A DNA stretch of 64,000 nucleotides from a bacterium (GTDB lineage Bacteria > Methylomirabilota > Methylomirabilia > Methylomirabilales > 2-02-FULL-66-22), in NCBI GenBank assembly GCA_029580855.1, contig JAKPQH010000226.1, positions 1 through 64,000 on the forward strand, written 5' to 3'. Of the stretch, positions 40,537 through 48,041 are shown one piece after another. A program made the position numbers and the translations under genes. The notes under the pieces were generated by a model, which searched no databases, had not been told where the DNA came from, and saw nothing but the letters and a program-made list of their open reading frames with translations. Each line of letters opens with the position of its first letter. Position 1 is the stretch's first letter.

Positions 40537-41259
40537 TCAACGCGAGGCGGCACTCTGCTCGCCGAATCCGAACTCCCGGGCAAACTCCGCAACAACCGAC
40601 CTCCGTACGGCGTCCATGGCCACGGGCCGGGCGAGCCGGGCCTCCATCGAGGTCATAATTTCCGGCTCTTCTCCGCAGGGCCGGATGACCCGGAACCCGC
40701 GAAGGTCTACGGCAACGTTGAGGGCGAACCCGTGAAACGTCACCCAGCGGCGCAGCGAGACTCCCAGCGAGGCGATCTTCCGGTTGCCGACCCAGACGCC
40801 CGCCTTGCCCGGCACCGACCGCGCATCCAGGCCGAAGGCGTCCAGCACGCCGATCAGCGCGGCCTCGACCCCCCGGCAGAAACGCAGCACATCCCGGCCG
40901 TGCTGCCGGAGGTCGAAGATCGGATATCCGACCAGTTGCCCGGGCGCGTGAAAGGTGGCATCGCCGCCGCGGCTGACCTCGAAAAACTCGATCCCCTTGG
41001 CCCGCAACTCTTCCGGAGTGTGGAGCAGGTTCGCGGTCGACTTGGCGCGCCCCAGCGTCACCACCGGTGGATGCTCGACCAGGATGAGCGTGTCCGGGAT
41101 GCGATCCCGGATCCGCGCTTCAAGCAAGGCCCACTGCTGCTCCAGGACCGCGCCGTAGCGGGCAAGACCCAGGTCGAGGATTCGCCATGGTGTGCGCGCC
41201 GGTGTGGCGGCGACCCCGGGCGTTTCGGTCCGGGCCGTCAGCGCAGTCCGCGTACTCAG
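40537..41259 (-). CDS. lipB: Octanoyltransferase LipB, probable CTG start
   Basis: LipB moves octanoyl from acyl carrier protein to lipoyl domains, here presumably those of the adjacent E2. The protein has LILVEHPPVVTLGR, FFEVSRGGDATFHAPGQLVGYPIFDL, the lysine in NRKIASLGVSLRRW, and the acyl-accepting Cys in VIRPCGEEP. The conserved N-terminal part (ILDLGLARYGAVLEQQWALLEARI) is in frame but has no ATG, GTG or TTG before it. A CTG at 41259 sits 6 nt after GGAGG and would give 240 residues; starting at the TTG at 41127 would remove conserved sequence. The start is therefore inferred. Confidence 0.88.
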   Translation of the reverse strand: MSTRTALTARTETPGVAATPARTPWRILDLGLARYGAVLEQQWALLEARIRDRIPDTLILVEHPPVVTLGRAKSTANLLHTPEELRAKGIEFFEVSRGGDATFHAPGQLVGYPIFDLRQHGRDVLRFCRGVEAALIGVLDAFGLDARSVPGKAGVWVGNRKIASLGVSLRRWVTFHGFALNVAVDLRGFRVIRPCGEEPEIMTSMEARLARPVAMDAVRRSVVAEFAREFGFGEQSAASR

Positions 41260-41281
41260 TTCAGACCTCCAAACCGCCGGC

Positions 41282-42550
41282 TCACCAGATCCAGGCCGGA
41301 TCCTCCAGCAACGCCTTGACCTTGGCCAGGAACTTGGCGGCGGGCGCGCCGTCCAGCAGTCGGTGATCGAAGACCAGCGAGAGGGTCAGCATGGCGCGCA
41401 CGTGGATCCCGCCGTCCCGCACGACCGGCTTCTCCAGGATCTTCCCAACGCCCAGGATCCCGGCCTGCGGCGGGTTGATGATGGGGGTGAAGGCCTCCAC
41501 CCCGAACCCGCCCAGGTTGGACACCGTGAAGGTCGCATCCGCCATGTCGTCCGCCGCGAGCCTGCCGGCCCGCGCCCGGCCCGCCAGGTCGCGGGTGGCG
41601 GCGGCGAGGTCCGCCAGCGACTTCGTATCGGCGTCCTTGATCACGACGGCGACAAGCCCTTCGCCGAGGTCCACGGCCACGCCGAGGTTGACCTCGCGGC
41701 GCACGCGCACGGCCTGGCCGTCCAGCCGGCAGTTGATCCGGGGCTCCTCCCGCAGCGCGCGGGCGACCGCCAGGTGGATCAGGTCGCTGTAACTCGGCTT
41801 GAGGCCGAAGCGCCGCTCCCACTCCGCCCCCTTGGCCTGCCGCAGACGCACCAGCTCGGTCACGTCGGCATCGGCGAAGAGGGTCACCCGCGCCGCCTCG
41901 CGCCAGGACTGGCCCATCCGGTCGAAGATCACCTTCCGCATGCCGCTCAGCGGGATGGTCTCCGCCGCTTCCGAAGTGGCGCTCGGCACCCGACGCTCGG
42001 TGCTCGGCACCTTTGCGGCAACCGCCCGCTCCACGTCCTCGCGTACGATACGGCCGTCCGGCCCGGTGCCGGTCAGGGTGGTGATATCGATCCCGTGGTC
42101 CTGCGCCAGCTTCTTGGCCACCGGAGAGATCTTCACCCGCTCCCCCGGCGCGCGCGGCGCCGCTGGGCGCGTCGATTCGTCGACTCGTCGACTGGTCACC
42201 TGGGGAACAGCCCCCCCAGGTACGCCGGCAGCCTTTTGACTCGTTGACGACTCGACCCCTTGACGACTCGGCGGCGCCGGCGCGACGCCGAGCAGGGCCG
42301 CGACGTCCTCGCCCGGCTGCCCGATCACCGCCATGAGGCTGCCTACCGGCAGCTCCACGCCCTCTTTCGCCGCGATCTTGAGCAGCGTTCCGGCGACCGG
42401 CGCTTCCACTTCGTACTCGACCTTGTCCGTCTGGATGACGACCACCGGCTTCCCCTTCTCCACACTGTCGCCCTCGGCCTTGAGCCATTGGAGAATCGTG
42501 CCCGTCTCCATGGTCAGCCCGAGCTGCGGCACATCCAAGCGCGTCGCCAT
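41282..42550 (-). CDS. Dihydrolipoamide acyltransferase (E2), acetoin/2-oxoacid dehydrogenase complex
   Basis: The 422-residue E2 core of a 2-oxoacid dehydrogenase complex. A lipoyl domain spans about 1-80 (GLTMETGTILQWLKAEGDSV, modified Lys in VVIQTDKVEYEVEAPV). A peripheral-subunit-binding domain follows (VKISPVAKKLAQDHGIDI and GTGPDGRIVREDVE), then the catalytic domain (IPLSGMRKVIFDRMGQSW, ending in LSLVFDHRLLDGAPAAKFL with the active His and Asp). Both linkers are unusual because they are encoded by periodic 7- and 8-nt arrays. The ATG at 42550 (AAGGAG upstream) was preferred to a GTG 6 nt earlier. It follows E1beta; no E3 gene is present. Confidence 0.93.
   Translation of the reverse strand: MATRLDVPQLGLTMETGTILQWLKAEGDSVEKGKPVVVIQTDKVEYEVEAPVAGTLLKIAAKEGVELPVGSLMAVIGQPGEDVAALLGVAPAPPSRQGVESSTSQKAAGVPGGAVPQVTSRRVDESTRPAAPRAPGERVKISPVAKKLAQDHGIDITTLTGTGPDGRIVREDVERAVAAKVPSTERRVPSATSEAAETIPLSGMRKVIFDRMGQSWREAARVTLFADADVTELVRLRQAKGAEWERRFGLKPSYSDLIHLAVARALREEPRINCRLDGQAVRVRREVNLGVAVDLGEGLVAVVIKDADTKSLADLAAATRDLAGRARAGRLAADDMADATFTVSNLGGFGVEAFTPIINPPQAGILGVGKILEKPVVRDGGIHVRAMLTLSLVFDHRLLDGAPAAKFLAKVKALLEDPAWIW
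41981..42011. repeat. 7-nt word array inside the E2 gene (second linker)
   Basis: GCTCGGC, ACCCGAC, GCTCGGT, GCTCGGC, ACC in 7-nt steps. It encodes the Pro/Ser-rich linker VPSTERRVPSATSE between the subunit-binding and catalytic domains. Confidence 0.6.
42170..42275. repeat. Paired 8-nt word arrays inside the E2 gene (first linker)
   Basis: The left array is CGTCGATT, CGTCGACT, CGTCGACT, GGTCACCT (42170-42201). The right array is TTGACTCG, TTGACGAC, TCGACCCC, TTGACGAC, TCGGCGGC (42236-42275). Between them an ACCTGGGG/CCCCAGGT hairpin sits at about 42197-42220. The whole block lies within coding sequence and specifies the flexible linker after the lipoyl domain. Confidence 0.7.
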
Positions 42551-42673
42551 AGACACTCTCCTTGAGACCCCCTCGGATCCCCGGCAAGCTGCTCAGTCCA
42601 GCAGCGTCACCCGTTTGGGACGACAGGCCGGCGCAGAATTATCATCCGCGCCGGCGCTGGCTGTCAAGGCTGG

Positions 42674-43654
42674 CTACCCCACGATCCGCTTCACGCCCGC
42701 CATGATCTTCTCTTCGCTCACGGTTACGTACTTCTCCAGCTTGGGTGCGAAGGGGATGGGGGTATGCATGGACGTCACGCGCTGGATCGGGGCGTCGAGC
42801 AGATCGAACCCCTTCTCCGCCACGATCGCGGCCACCTCGGAGGCGAAGCTGCATACGGGCGCCGCCTCGCAGACCACCACCAGTTTGTTGGTTTTGGCCA
42901 CCGAGTTCAGGATCGTCTCCTCGTCCAGGGGCGCCAGCGTCCTGGGGTCGACCACCTCGCAGTCGATCCCCTCGGCCGCCAGGCGATCCGCCGCCGCCAG
43001 AGAGAGCTGGACCATCCGCGAGTTGGCGACGATGGTCACGTCCTTCCCGGGACGCTTGACCTCCGCCTTGCCCAGGGGCAGCACGTACTCCTCGTCGGGG
43101 ACCTCGCCGCTCGTCGCGTAGAGCAGTTTGTGTTCGATAAAGATGACCGGGTTGTCGTCCCGGATGGACGCCTTGAGCAGGCCCTTCAGGTCGTAGGCGT
43201 TGGACGGCATAACCACCTTCAGACCCGGCACATGCAGGAACCACGCCTCCAGGCTCTGCGCGTGCTGGGCCGCCGAGGACCGGCCGGTGCCGCCCTGCGT
43301 GCGGATCGTGACCGGAACTTTGGCTTTGCCGCCGAACATGTATTTTACCTTGGCGGTCTGGTTGGCGATCTGGTCCATCGCGATCCCGGCGAAGTCCACG
43401 TACATCAGCTCCGCCACGGGGCGCATCCCGAGGAGCGCCGAACCGAGCGCCGCACCGATGATAGCCGCCTCGGAGATCGGCGTGTTCCGCACCCGCTCCT
43501 TGCCGAACTCCTGCAGAAGCCCCACCGTCGTCTTGTAGCTTCCGCCGAACTCGCCGATGTCCTCGCCCAGAAGGTACACCCGCTCGTCGCGCCGGAGTTC
43601 CTCGCGCAGCGCCTCGATGACCGCATCGCGATAGGTGATTTTTCTCATGCCCAT
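42674..43654 (-). CDS. 2-oxoacid/acetoin dehydrogenase E1 component, beta subunit
   Basis: A 326-residue transketolase-like beta subunit that pairs with E1alpha to bind thiamine diphosphate and decarboxylate or cleave the substrate. It begins MRKITYRDAVIEALREEL and has LLGEDIGEFGGSYKTT, the Glu-containing NTPISEAAIIGAALG, and GGTGRSSAAQHAQSLEAWFLHVPGLKVV. The C-terminal domain ends in TPIPFAPKLEKYVTVSEEKI. Length and motifs fit AcoB/PDH-beta. The ATG at 43654 (AAAGGAG 6 nt upstream) was preferred; an earlier in-frame start would translate part of the periodic array. A paired 7-nt array separates it from E1alpha. Confidence 0.94.
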   Translation of the reverse strand: MGMRKITYRDAVIEALREELRRDERVYLLGEDIGEFGGSYKTTVGLLQEFGKERVRNTPISEAAIIGAALGSALLGMRPVAELMYVDFAGIAMDQIANQTAKVKYMFGGKAKVPVTIRTQGGTGRSSAAQHAQSLEAWFLHVPGLKVVMPSNAYDLKGLLKASIRDDNPVIFIEHKLLYATSGEVPDEEYVLPLGKAEVKRPGKDVTIVANSRMVQLSLAAADRLAAEGIDCEVVDPRTLAPLDEETILNSVAKTNKLVVVCEAAPVCSFASEVAAIVAEKGFDLLDAPIQRVTSMHTPIPFAPKLEKYVTVSEEKIMAGVKRIVG

Positions 43655-43693
43655 GTATGTCTCCTTTGTGGCGCGGTCTGGACCGACCCACCG

Positions 43694-43777
43694 AGCTGTC
43701 AGCATTCGGCGCTCGGCGATCAGCCTTCAAAACGCGAGACCGAAGGCAACGCTGATCGCTGACCGCTGAAAGCTATC
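43694..43777. repeat. Paired inverted arrays of a 7-nt word (RGCNNTC / GCTGANN)
   Basis: The left array is AGCTGTC, AGCATTC, GGCGCTC, GGCGATC, AGCCTTC (43694-43728). The right array is GCTGATC, GCTGACC, GCTGAAA, GCTATC (43751-43777). They are mutually complementary and shared in word with the array at 22418-22548. The block lies within the operon between E1alpha and E1beta. Confidence 0.75.
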
Positions 43778-43785
43778 TTGAGCCG

Positions 43786-44751
43786 TCATTCGGTAAAGAT
43801 GTCCTGCAGGGCCACCTCGACGTCGGGCTCCGGGCTCGTCCGGGCGAACTCCAGCGCCGCCTCCATGTCCCGAGTGATCTGGGCGTCGATGGCGTCCATC
43901 TCGGCGGCCGTCAGCATGCCCTCGGCGATCGTCCGCGCCCGGAACAGCTGGATGGGGTCCCGCTTCTTCCACTCCTCGACCTCTTCCTTGCTCCGGTAAT
44001 TCTGCGGGTCCCCCACGAAGTGCCCGAGGAACCGGTACGTCCGCGCTTCCAGCAGGATCGGCCCCTGGCCCGCCCGGCACCGGTCGACCGCCTCGCCCGT
44101 CTTCCGGTACACATCGAACACGTCCATCCCGTCCATGGTCACCCCGGGGATGTTGAAGGCCGCAGCGCGATCGGCGACGTTCTGGACCTTCTGATGAACG
44201 GCCCGCGGGGTAGACTCGGCGTATTGATTGTTCTCACAGACGAAGAGCACCGGGAGACCCCACACCGCCGCGAGGTTCACCCCCTCGTAGAACGCACCCG
44301 TGTTGCTGGCGCCGTCGCCAAAGAAACACACGCAGACCCGATCCGTGCCCTTCATCTTGAGGGCCAGCCCCGCGCCCGTGGCGATCGGCACCCCGCCCCC
44401 GACGATCCCGTTCGCCCCCAGGATACCCAGATCCAGATCGGCGATGTGCATGGACCCGCCCTTGCCGTGGCAGTACCCCGTCTTCTTGCCGTGGAGCTCG
44501 GCCATCATCATGTCCAGGCGCGCCCCCTTGGCCACCGCGTGGCCGTGGCCGCGGTGCGTGCTGCTGATGTAATCCCGATCCGTCAGGTGCGCCATGACGC
44601 CGGCGGCCACCGCCTCCTCGCCGACGTAGACGTGGAGGAAACCGGGGATCTGGCCCTTGAGGAAGAGGTCCGCGGCGGTCTCCTCGAAGGTCCGGACGGA
44701 CACCATCTTCTTGTAGATCTCGAGCAACAGGGGTTTGTCCAGCGGTCGCAT
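43786..44751 (-). CDS. 2-oxoacid/acetoin dehydrogenase E1 component, alpha subunit
   Basis: A 321-residue thiamine-diphosphate-binding subunit. The diphosphate-binding motif is VCFFGDGASNTGAFYEGVNLAAVWGLPVLFVCENNQYAES (Gly-Asp-Gly to Asn-Asn). It is preceded by STHRGHGHAVAKGA and GKKTGYCHGKGGSMHIAD, which are characteristic of AcoA/PdhA. VTMDGMDVFDVYRKTGEAVDR and EARTYRFLGHFVGDPQNYR follow. It starts 3 nt after the stop of the FadR-type regulator with GAGGTG as ribosome site, so the regulator and complex are one transcript. Substrate choice (acetoin, pyruvate or branched-chain oxoacid) is not settled; the motifs lean to acetoin type. Confidence 0.94.
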   Translation of the reverse strand: MRPLDKPLLLEIYKKMVSVRTFEETAADLFLKGQIPGFLHVYVGEEAVAAGVMAHLTDRDYISSTHRGHGHAVAKGARLDMMMAELHGKKTGYCHGKGGSMHIADLDLGILGANGIVGGGVPIATGAGLALKMKGTDRVCVCFFGDGASNTGAFYEGVNLAAVWGLPVLFVCENNQYAESTPRAVHQKVQNVADRAAAFNIPGVTMDGMDVFDVYRKTGEAVDRCRAGQGPILLEARTYRFLGHFVGDPQNYRSKEEVEEWKKRDPIQLFRARTIAEGMLTAAEMDAIDAQITRDMEAALEFARTSPEPDVEVALQDIFTE

Positions 44752-44754
44752 GGG

Positions 44755-45576
44755 TCACCTCAACTTGTTGTGTGAAATGTATAAAAGGGGGACGGACGGC
44801 AGGCCCTGCGGCCGCGAGGCCGAACAACCCGCCGCCTCGGGCCCGGTCGCGTCCGCGGAGGCGCCGGCGCCCTGCCCGTACGCGCGCGCCACGCGGAGAC
44901 GAATCATCTCGATGTGGTGCAGCATGGCATCCCGCGCGCGGTCCGGCGCGCGGCTGCGGATGGCCTCCGAGATCGCCTCGTGCTCCTCGCAGATGGTCTG
45001 GAGGTTCTGGGCGCGCAGCAACGCCAGGCGGAGCCCGTGCGACGCCCACATGATGTTTCCGAACGTGTCCACGAGGTGGACCAGTGGATCGTTGTGCGTG
45101 GCCGCCACAATGGCCATGTGGAAGGCGACGTCGGCTTCGTCCAGCGCCTCGCGATCGTTCTGCGATGCCGCCAGGCGGAGACGCGGCAGCGTCGTCTCGA
45201 TCTCGTGGATGTCCTCGACCGTGGCGCGCTGTGCCGCCTCGGCGGCCGTCATGGCCTCCATCCACTTCCGGACGTCGAGGAAATGGAGAAAGCTCCCCAC
45301 GTCGCCGTCGAAGATTCGGGCCAGGGATCGGCGGAGGACCTCGGCGGACAGGTCCCGGACATATGTCCCCTGTGTCTTGCGAACCTCCAGAAGTCCCATG
45401 CCCTGGAGCTTCTGGATGGCTTCGCGCAGGGCCTGCCGCCCGACACCGAACGCCCGCGCCAGCGTCCGTTCCGGTGGCAGCTTCCCCCCGGCGGACAGAT
45501 TTCCGCTGAAGATCGCCGAGACCATCTGCTCGACGATGTCGTCCGAGACGCTTCGTGGTTTGACCTTGGTAAACAT
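44755..45576 (-). CDS. GntR-family (FadR/FCD subgroup) transcriptional regulator
   Basis: A 273-residue repressor-type regulator and first gene of the long minus-strand cluster. The winged helix is near residues 10-75 (VSDDIVEQMVSAIFSGNL, GGKLPPERTLARAFGVGRQALREAIQKLQ, GLLEVRKTQGTYV). The FCD effector domain follows, with metal/ligand residues in ALDEADVAFHMAIVAATHN and CEEHEAISEAIRSRAPDRARDAMLHHI. The ATG at 45576 was chosen because a promoter and 19-bp palindrome sit directly before it, making an autoregulatory arrangement. A Pro/Ser-rich tail of about 30 residues is extra. The effector is probably an organic acid handled by the downstream enzymes, by inference. Confidence 0.92.
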   Translation of the reverse strand: MFTKVKPRSVSDDIVEQMVSAIFSGNLSAGGKLPPERTLARAFGVGRQALREAIQKLQGMGLLEVRKTQGTYVRDLSAEVLRRSLARIFDGDVGSFLHFLDVRKWMEAMTAAEAAQRATVEDIHEIETTLPRLRLAASQNDREALDEADVAFHMAIVAATHNDPLVHLVDTFGNIMWASHGLRLALLRAQNLQTICEEHEAISEAIRSRAPDRARDAMLHHIEMIRLRVARAYGQGAGASADATGPEAAGCSASRPQGLPSVPLLYISHNKLR

Positions 45577-45581
45577 TCGCT

Positions 45582-45600
45582 TGGTCTTACTATCAGACCA
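45582..45600. promoter_or_regulatory. Candidate FadR/GntR operator
   Basis: TGGTCT and AGACCA form a perfect inverted repeat around a 7-nt centre, ending 6 nt before the regulator start codon. It covers the -10 region of the predicted promoter, the expected place for self-repression. Half-site and spacing resemble FadR-subgroup operators (TGGTN7ACCA-like). Confidence 0.6.
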
Positions 45601-45616
45601 TGGATCCAAGTGTCAA
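45589..45616 (-). promoter_or_regulatory. Sigma-70-type promoter of the regulator-dehydrogenase operon
   Basis: TTGACA (45611-45616) and GATAGT (45589-45594) on the minus strand are 16 bp apart. The predicted start lies within about 10 nt of the ATG at 45576, so the mRNA would be nearly leaderless. The -10 box lies inside the palindromic operator. Confidence 0.55.
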
Positions 45617-46768
45617 GGAAGACACGCGAGCGAATGCGGAAGGATCGGTGGGGCAAACAAACCGAGGGCATGATGAACTTCGGTCTGTATCATTGGTCTG
45701 CATCATTGCGGATGGTCTTTCAGGACCGTCGAGAAATTATGGCGGCTTTGGGCCATGCCGGCGAGTCGGACTGTCGCGGCCCCGAAAAGGCTGTCCGCGC
45801 TCACCCCTCCGGGTGCGGTCACATCGATCGCGATCCCATGCGTAAGCCGGTCGACGGGCACGCCGTTCGTGGGTGCCGTTGCCCACGACGAGTCGCCGGC
45901 GCGTGCGCGCCGCGCCACCCGCTGGCCCGGCCGCACCCGATCTCGATCGAGATCGGATGCGGTTTGACCTTGATCTTTCGGCGAACCCTGGGATACAGTC
46001 ATCGCAACGCGTTCCAACCCACGAGGGAGCCTTCCGTGAGACGATTTCAACTCTGACCCTCCTGCTGGCTGCTGCTCCTGGTAGGAGTGGGCGTTGTGAT
46101 CTATCGCTGGCTGTTCTGATTTCGGGCGCCTGTCGGCCGGCCGATGTTGGTTTTTTGTCCTCGACCGTCGCCTGTCTGAGATCCGGCAAGATGGCGGCAC
46201 CACGATCGGTATGGCGCCCGGCCGTCCCCGTGTCCGGCTTGCGCTGTCTCTCCACTGACTACCGCGTTGTCCGCGATCTTCTCCGCCCACGGCTGGATCT
46301 GGTATTTGTCGCACGCTCGGGCGCGCCGGTGGCGGGCGGGCACGGCCCCTCGCCGCCGTATGGGTGGCCAATTCCATCTGACCGCGTTCCGCGGACCGTG
46401 TCCCCTGCAAGGTACCCGTCGCGCCGTCGCCGGCGCCGCGAAGCCGTCCCTCGGATCCCGCGTGGCGTTTGACCGCCCGTTCCGCGGGTAGGGTCGAGCC
46501 GACGCGCGTTCCGGGGCCGATACCGTCGCCTGCGTCGGTCCGCACCGGCGCCGGTTTCCCGGCTCCCCGTTTCTTCAGGGCCCGTGGTTTGTCTTGGGCG
46601 ATCGAAAGACGCGAATCGGAGGAGACTACCGGATGGAAGAAGAGCAGCCGATGCCACACGTGAGACACAACATCCGGATACTGCTGAGACAACCGTGACG
46701 CCGGAGCCCGATGCAGGCGGAAACGGACGCGACGGCTGATCGGGCCGATTGACCCGCCGCCCCACCGG
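45617..46768. other. Long intergenic stretch with one interrupted micro-ORF
   Basis: About 1.15 kb between the regulator promoter and the zinc-ribbon gene. Apart from the micro-ORF at 46036-46119 and an isolated TTGGTCT half-site near 45697, I see nothing. Longer open frames on the minus strand are Arg/Pro/Gly-rich and not protein-like. Confidence 0.4.
46036..46119 (+). pseudogene. Micro-ORF encoding a single membrane helix, interrupted by TGA
   Basis: After a GAGGGAG site a GTG opens a 27-codon frame: VRRFQL, then an in-frame TGA at codon 7, then PSCWLLLLVGVGVVIYRWLF and a stop. The positive start, single hydrophobic helix and short tail have the shape of a small membrane protein. A TGG-to-TGA change would explain the stop. 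It may also be chance. Confidence 0.3.
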
Positions 46769-46984
46769 TCACGCGTCTGCGGTGAGCCGGCGCAGTTTCT
46801 CTACATCTCCCGTGATCTCGATCAGACCGCACTCCCGACACATGTGGACTTTCGTCATGACGTCCCCGGTCTCCAGAGTCAGAAACTTGGTGCCCTCCGG
46901 CCGGAACGACAAGCGCCGCGGTCCGTAGAGAGCGCCGGCGGCGATGAGCTCGCTCCCGCACTTGACGCATTTCGACGTGGGCAT
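46769..46984 (-). CDS. Small zinc-ribbon protein
   Basis: A 71-residue protein with two CxxC knuckles, CVKCGSEL near the start and CRECGLIEI near the end, which together could bind one zinc ion. Between them lies a beta-rich stretch (LSFRPEGTKFLTLETGDVMTKVHM). It resembles uncharacterised one-domain zinc-ribbon proteins found in many bacteria. AAGGAG lies 7 nt before the ATG at 46984, which supports this start over one 30 nt upstream. No function can be assigned. Confidence 0.75.
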   Translation of the reverse strand: MPTSKCVKCGSELIAAGALYGPRRLSFRPEGTKFLTLETGDVMTKVHMCRECGLIEITGDVEKLRRLTADA

Positions 46985-47159
46985 GCGCGGCTCCTTCTGT
47001 TGGCACCGAGACATTCTCGTACACTGCGCCTACCGTCCAAGGCGAGGGTGACCCCGCTCCGCGCGCGGCCCCTCGGGCATCGATGTCGCCCTCGGCCTCC
47101 TCGATGTCGTCGGAGTCCGGCGGCGATCCCGCGGCGCGTCGGGTGCGTGGACCGCGACG

Positions 47160-47759
47160 TCAGACCTTCACGGCCTCCACCACATACCACATGGGGTGCT
47201 GTTCGACCGTCGCGCCGAAACCGGTCTCCAGGAGCATTTTCTCCACGGTCCGCGGCGTGAAGAAATCCTCTACTCGATGCTCGATGGCGAATGGAAGGAG
47301 ATGCGCCGTCGGTCCCCAGTCCACGATCAACAGCTTGCCGTCCGGTTTGATGACCCGCCCCATCTCCCGCAGCGCGGGAGGCACCTTCACCAGGTGGTGG
47401 AAGAGCATCACACCGACGGCCAGGTCAAACTCCCCGTCCGGAAATGGCAGCCGCTCCGCCGATCCAGGCCCGAGCGTCACCACGGCGGCGAGTCCCGCGT
47501 CCTGCACCGCGGCGGTCCCGCGTTTGAGGGATTCCTCGGAGGGGTCCACCGAGCATACGTGGCTTCCCCGCGCCAGCTGCCGCGCCAGGAAGACCGCGTT
47601 CCGCCCGAACCCCGTGCCCACATCCAGCGCCCGGACCGGCCGTTTCGGCAACCGGTCCGACAGCGCGGCCCGGATCCTGTGCCCGTACCCGAAGAAGTCG
47701 TGTCCCGGCCCGTTCGCGGCCTGTCCATTTACCTGAAAATGCTTTCCCTTCCGCGCCAC
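47160..47759 (-). CDS. Class I SAM-dependent methyltransferase
   Basis: A 199-residue type-11 methyltransferase. The SAM-binding motif is VRALDVGTGFGRNAVFLARQL, then VCSVDPSEESLKRG and AERLPFPDGEFDLAVGVMLFHHL. IKPDGKLLIVDWGP is the post-III motif. It resembles UbiE-like or arsenite-type enzymes but lacks the Cys set of ArsM, so the substrate is unknown. It begins with GTG preceded by GAGGGG. It stands alone between the zinc-ribbon gene and the ABC importer. Confidence 0.88.
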   Translation of the reverse strand: MARKGKHFQVNGQAANGPGHDFFGYGHRIRAALSDRLPKRPVRALDVGTGFGRNAVFLARQLARGSHVCSVDPSEESLKRGTAAVQDAGLAAVVTLGPGSAERLPFPDGEFDLAVGVMLFHHLVKVPPALREMGRVIKPDGKLLIVDWGPTAHLLPFAIEHRVEDFFTPRTVEKMLLETGFGATVEQHPMWYVVEAVKV

Positions 47760-48041
47760 GGCACCCCTCAGCGGCCTTCAGCGCTCGGTTGGGTCTACGA
47801 TCCCGCGGTACGGAAGGTGAGGAATCCCGCCGGGATCGCCGATTGCCGGCAGTCTAGGTGCAAGGTTGGAAGCTGTCAAGCCTCCGGCGCGTAGGGTGTT
47901 GAAAAGCCGCGGCGACCGGCTGGGACCACGGGAACGCACCAACGTGCGCAACGGCGAGCAGCGAACACGGCAGATGTCCGGCGGCAGAATCGACGCGCGT
48001 CGGAATGGTATCCGACGGGTGTTCCTTTTTGCAGCTTGCCG

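Noticed and set aside
46036..46119. Selenocysteine codon at the TGA
   Set aside because: No SECIS-like hairpin follows and the context (short membrane peptide) is unlike known selenoproteins.
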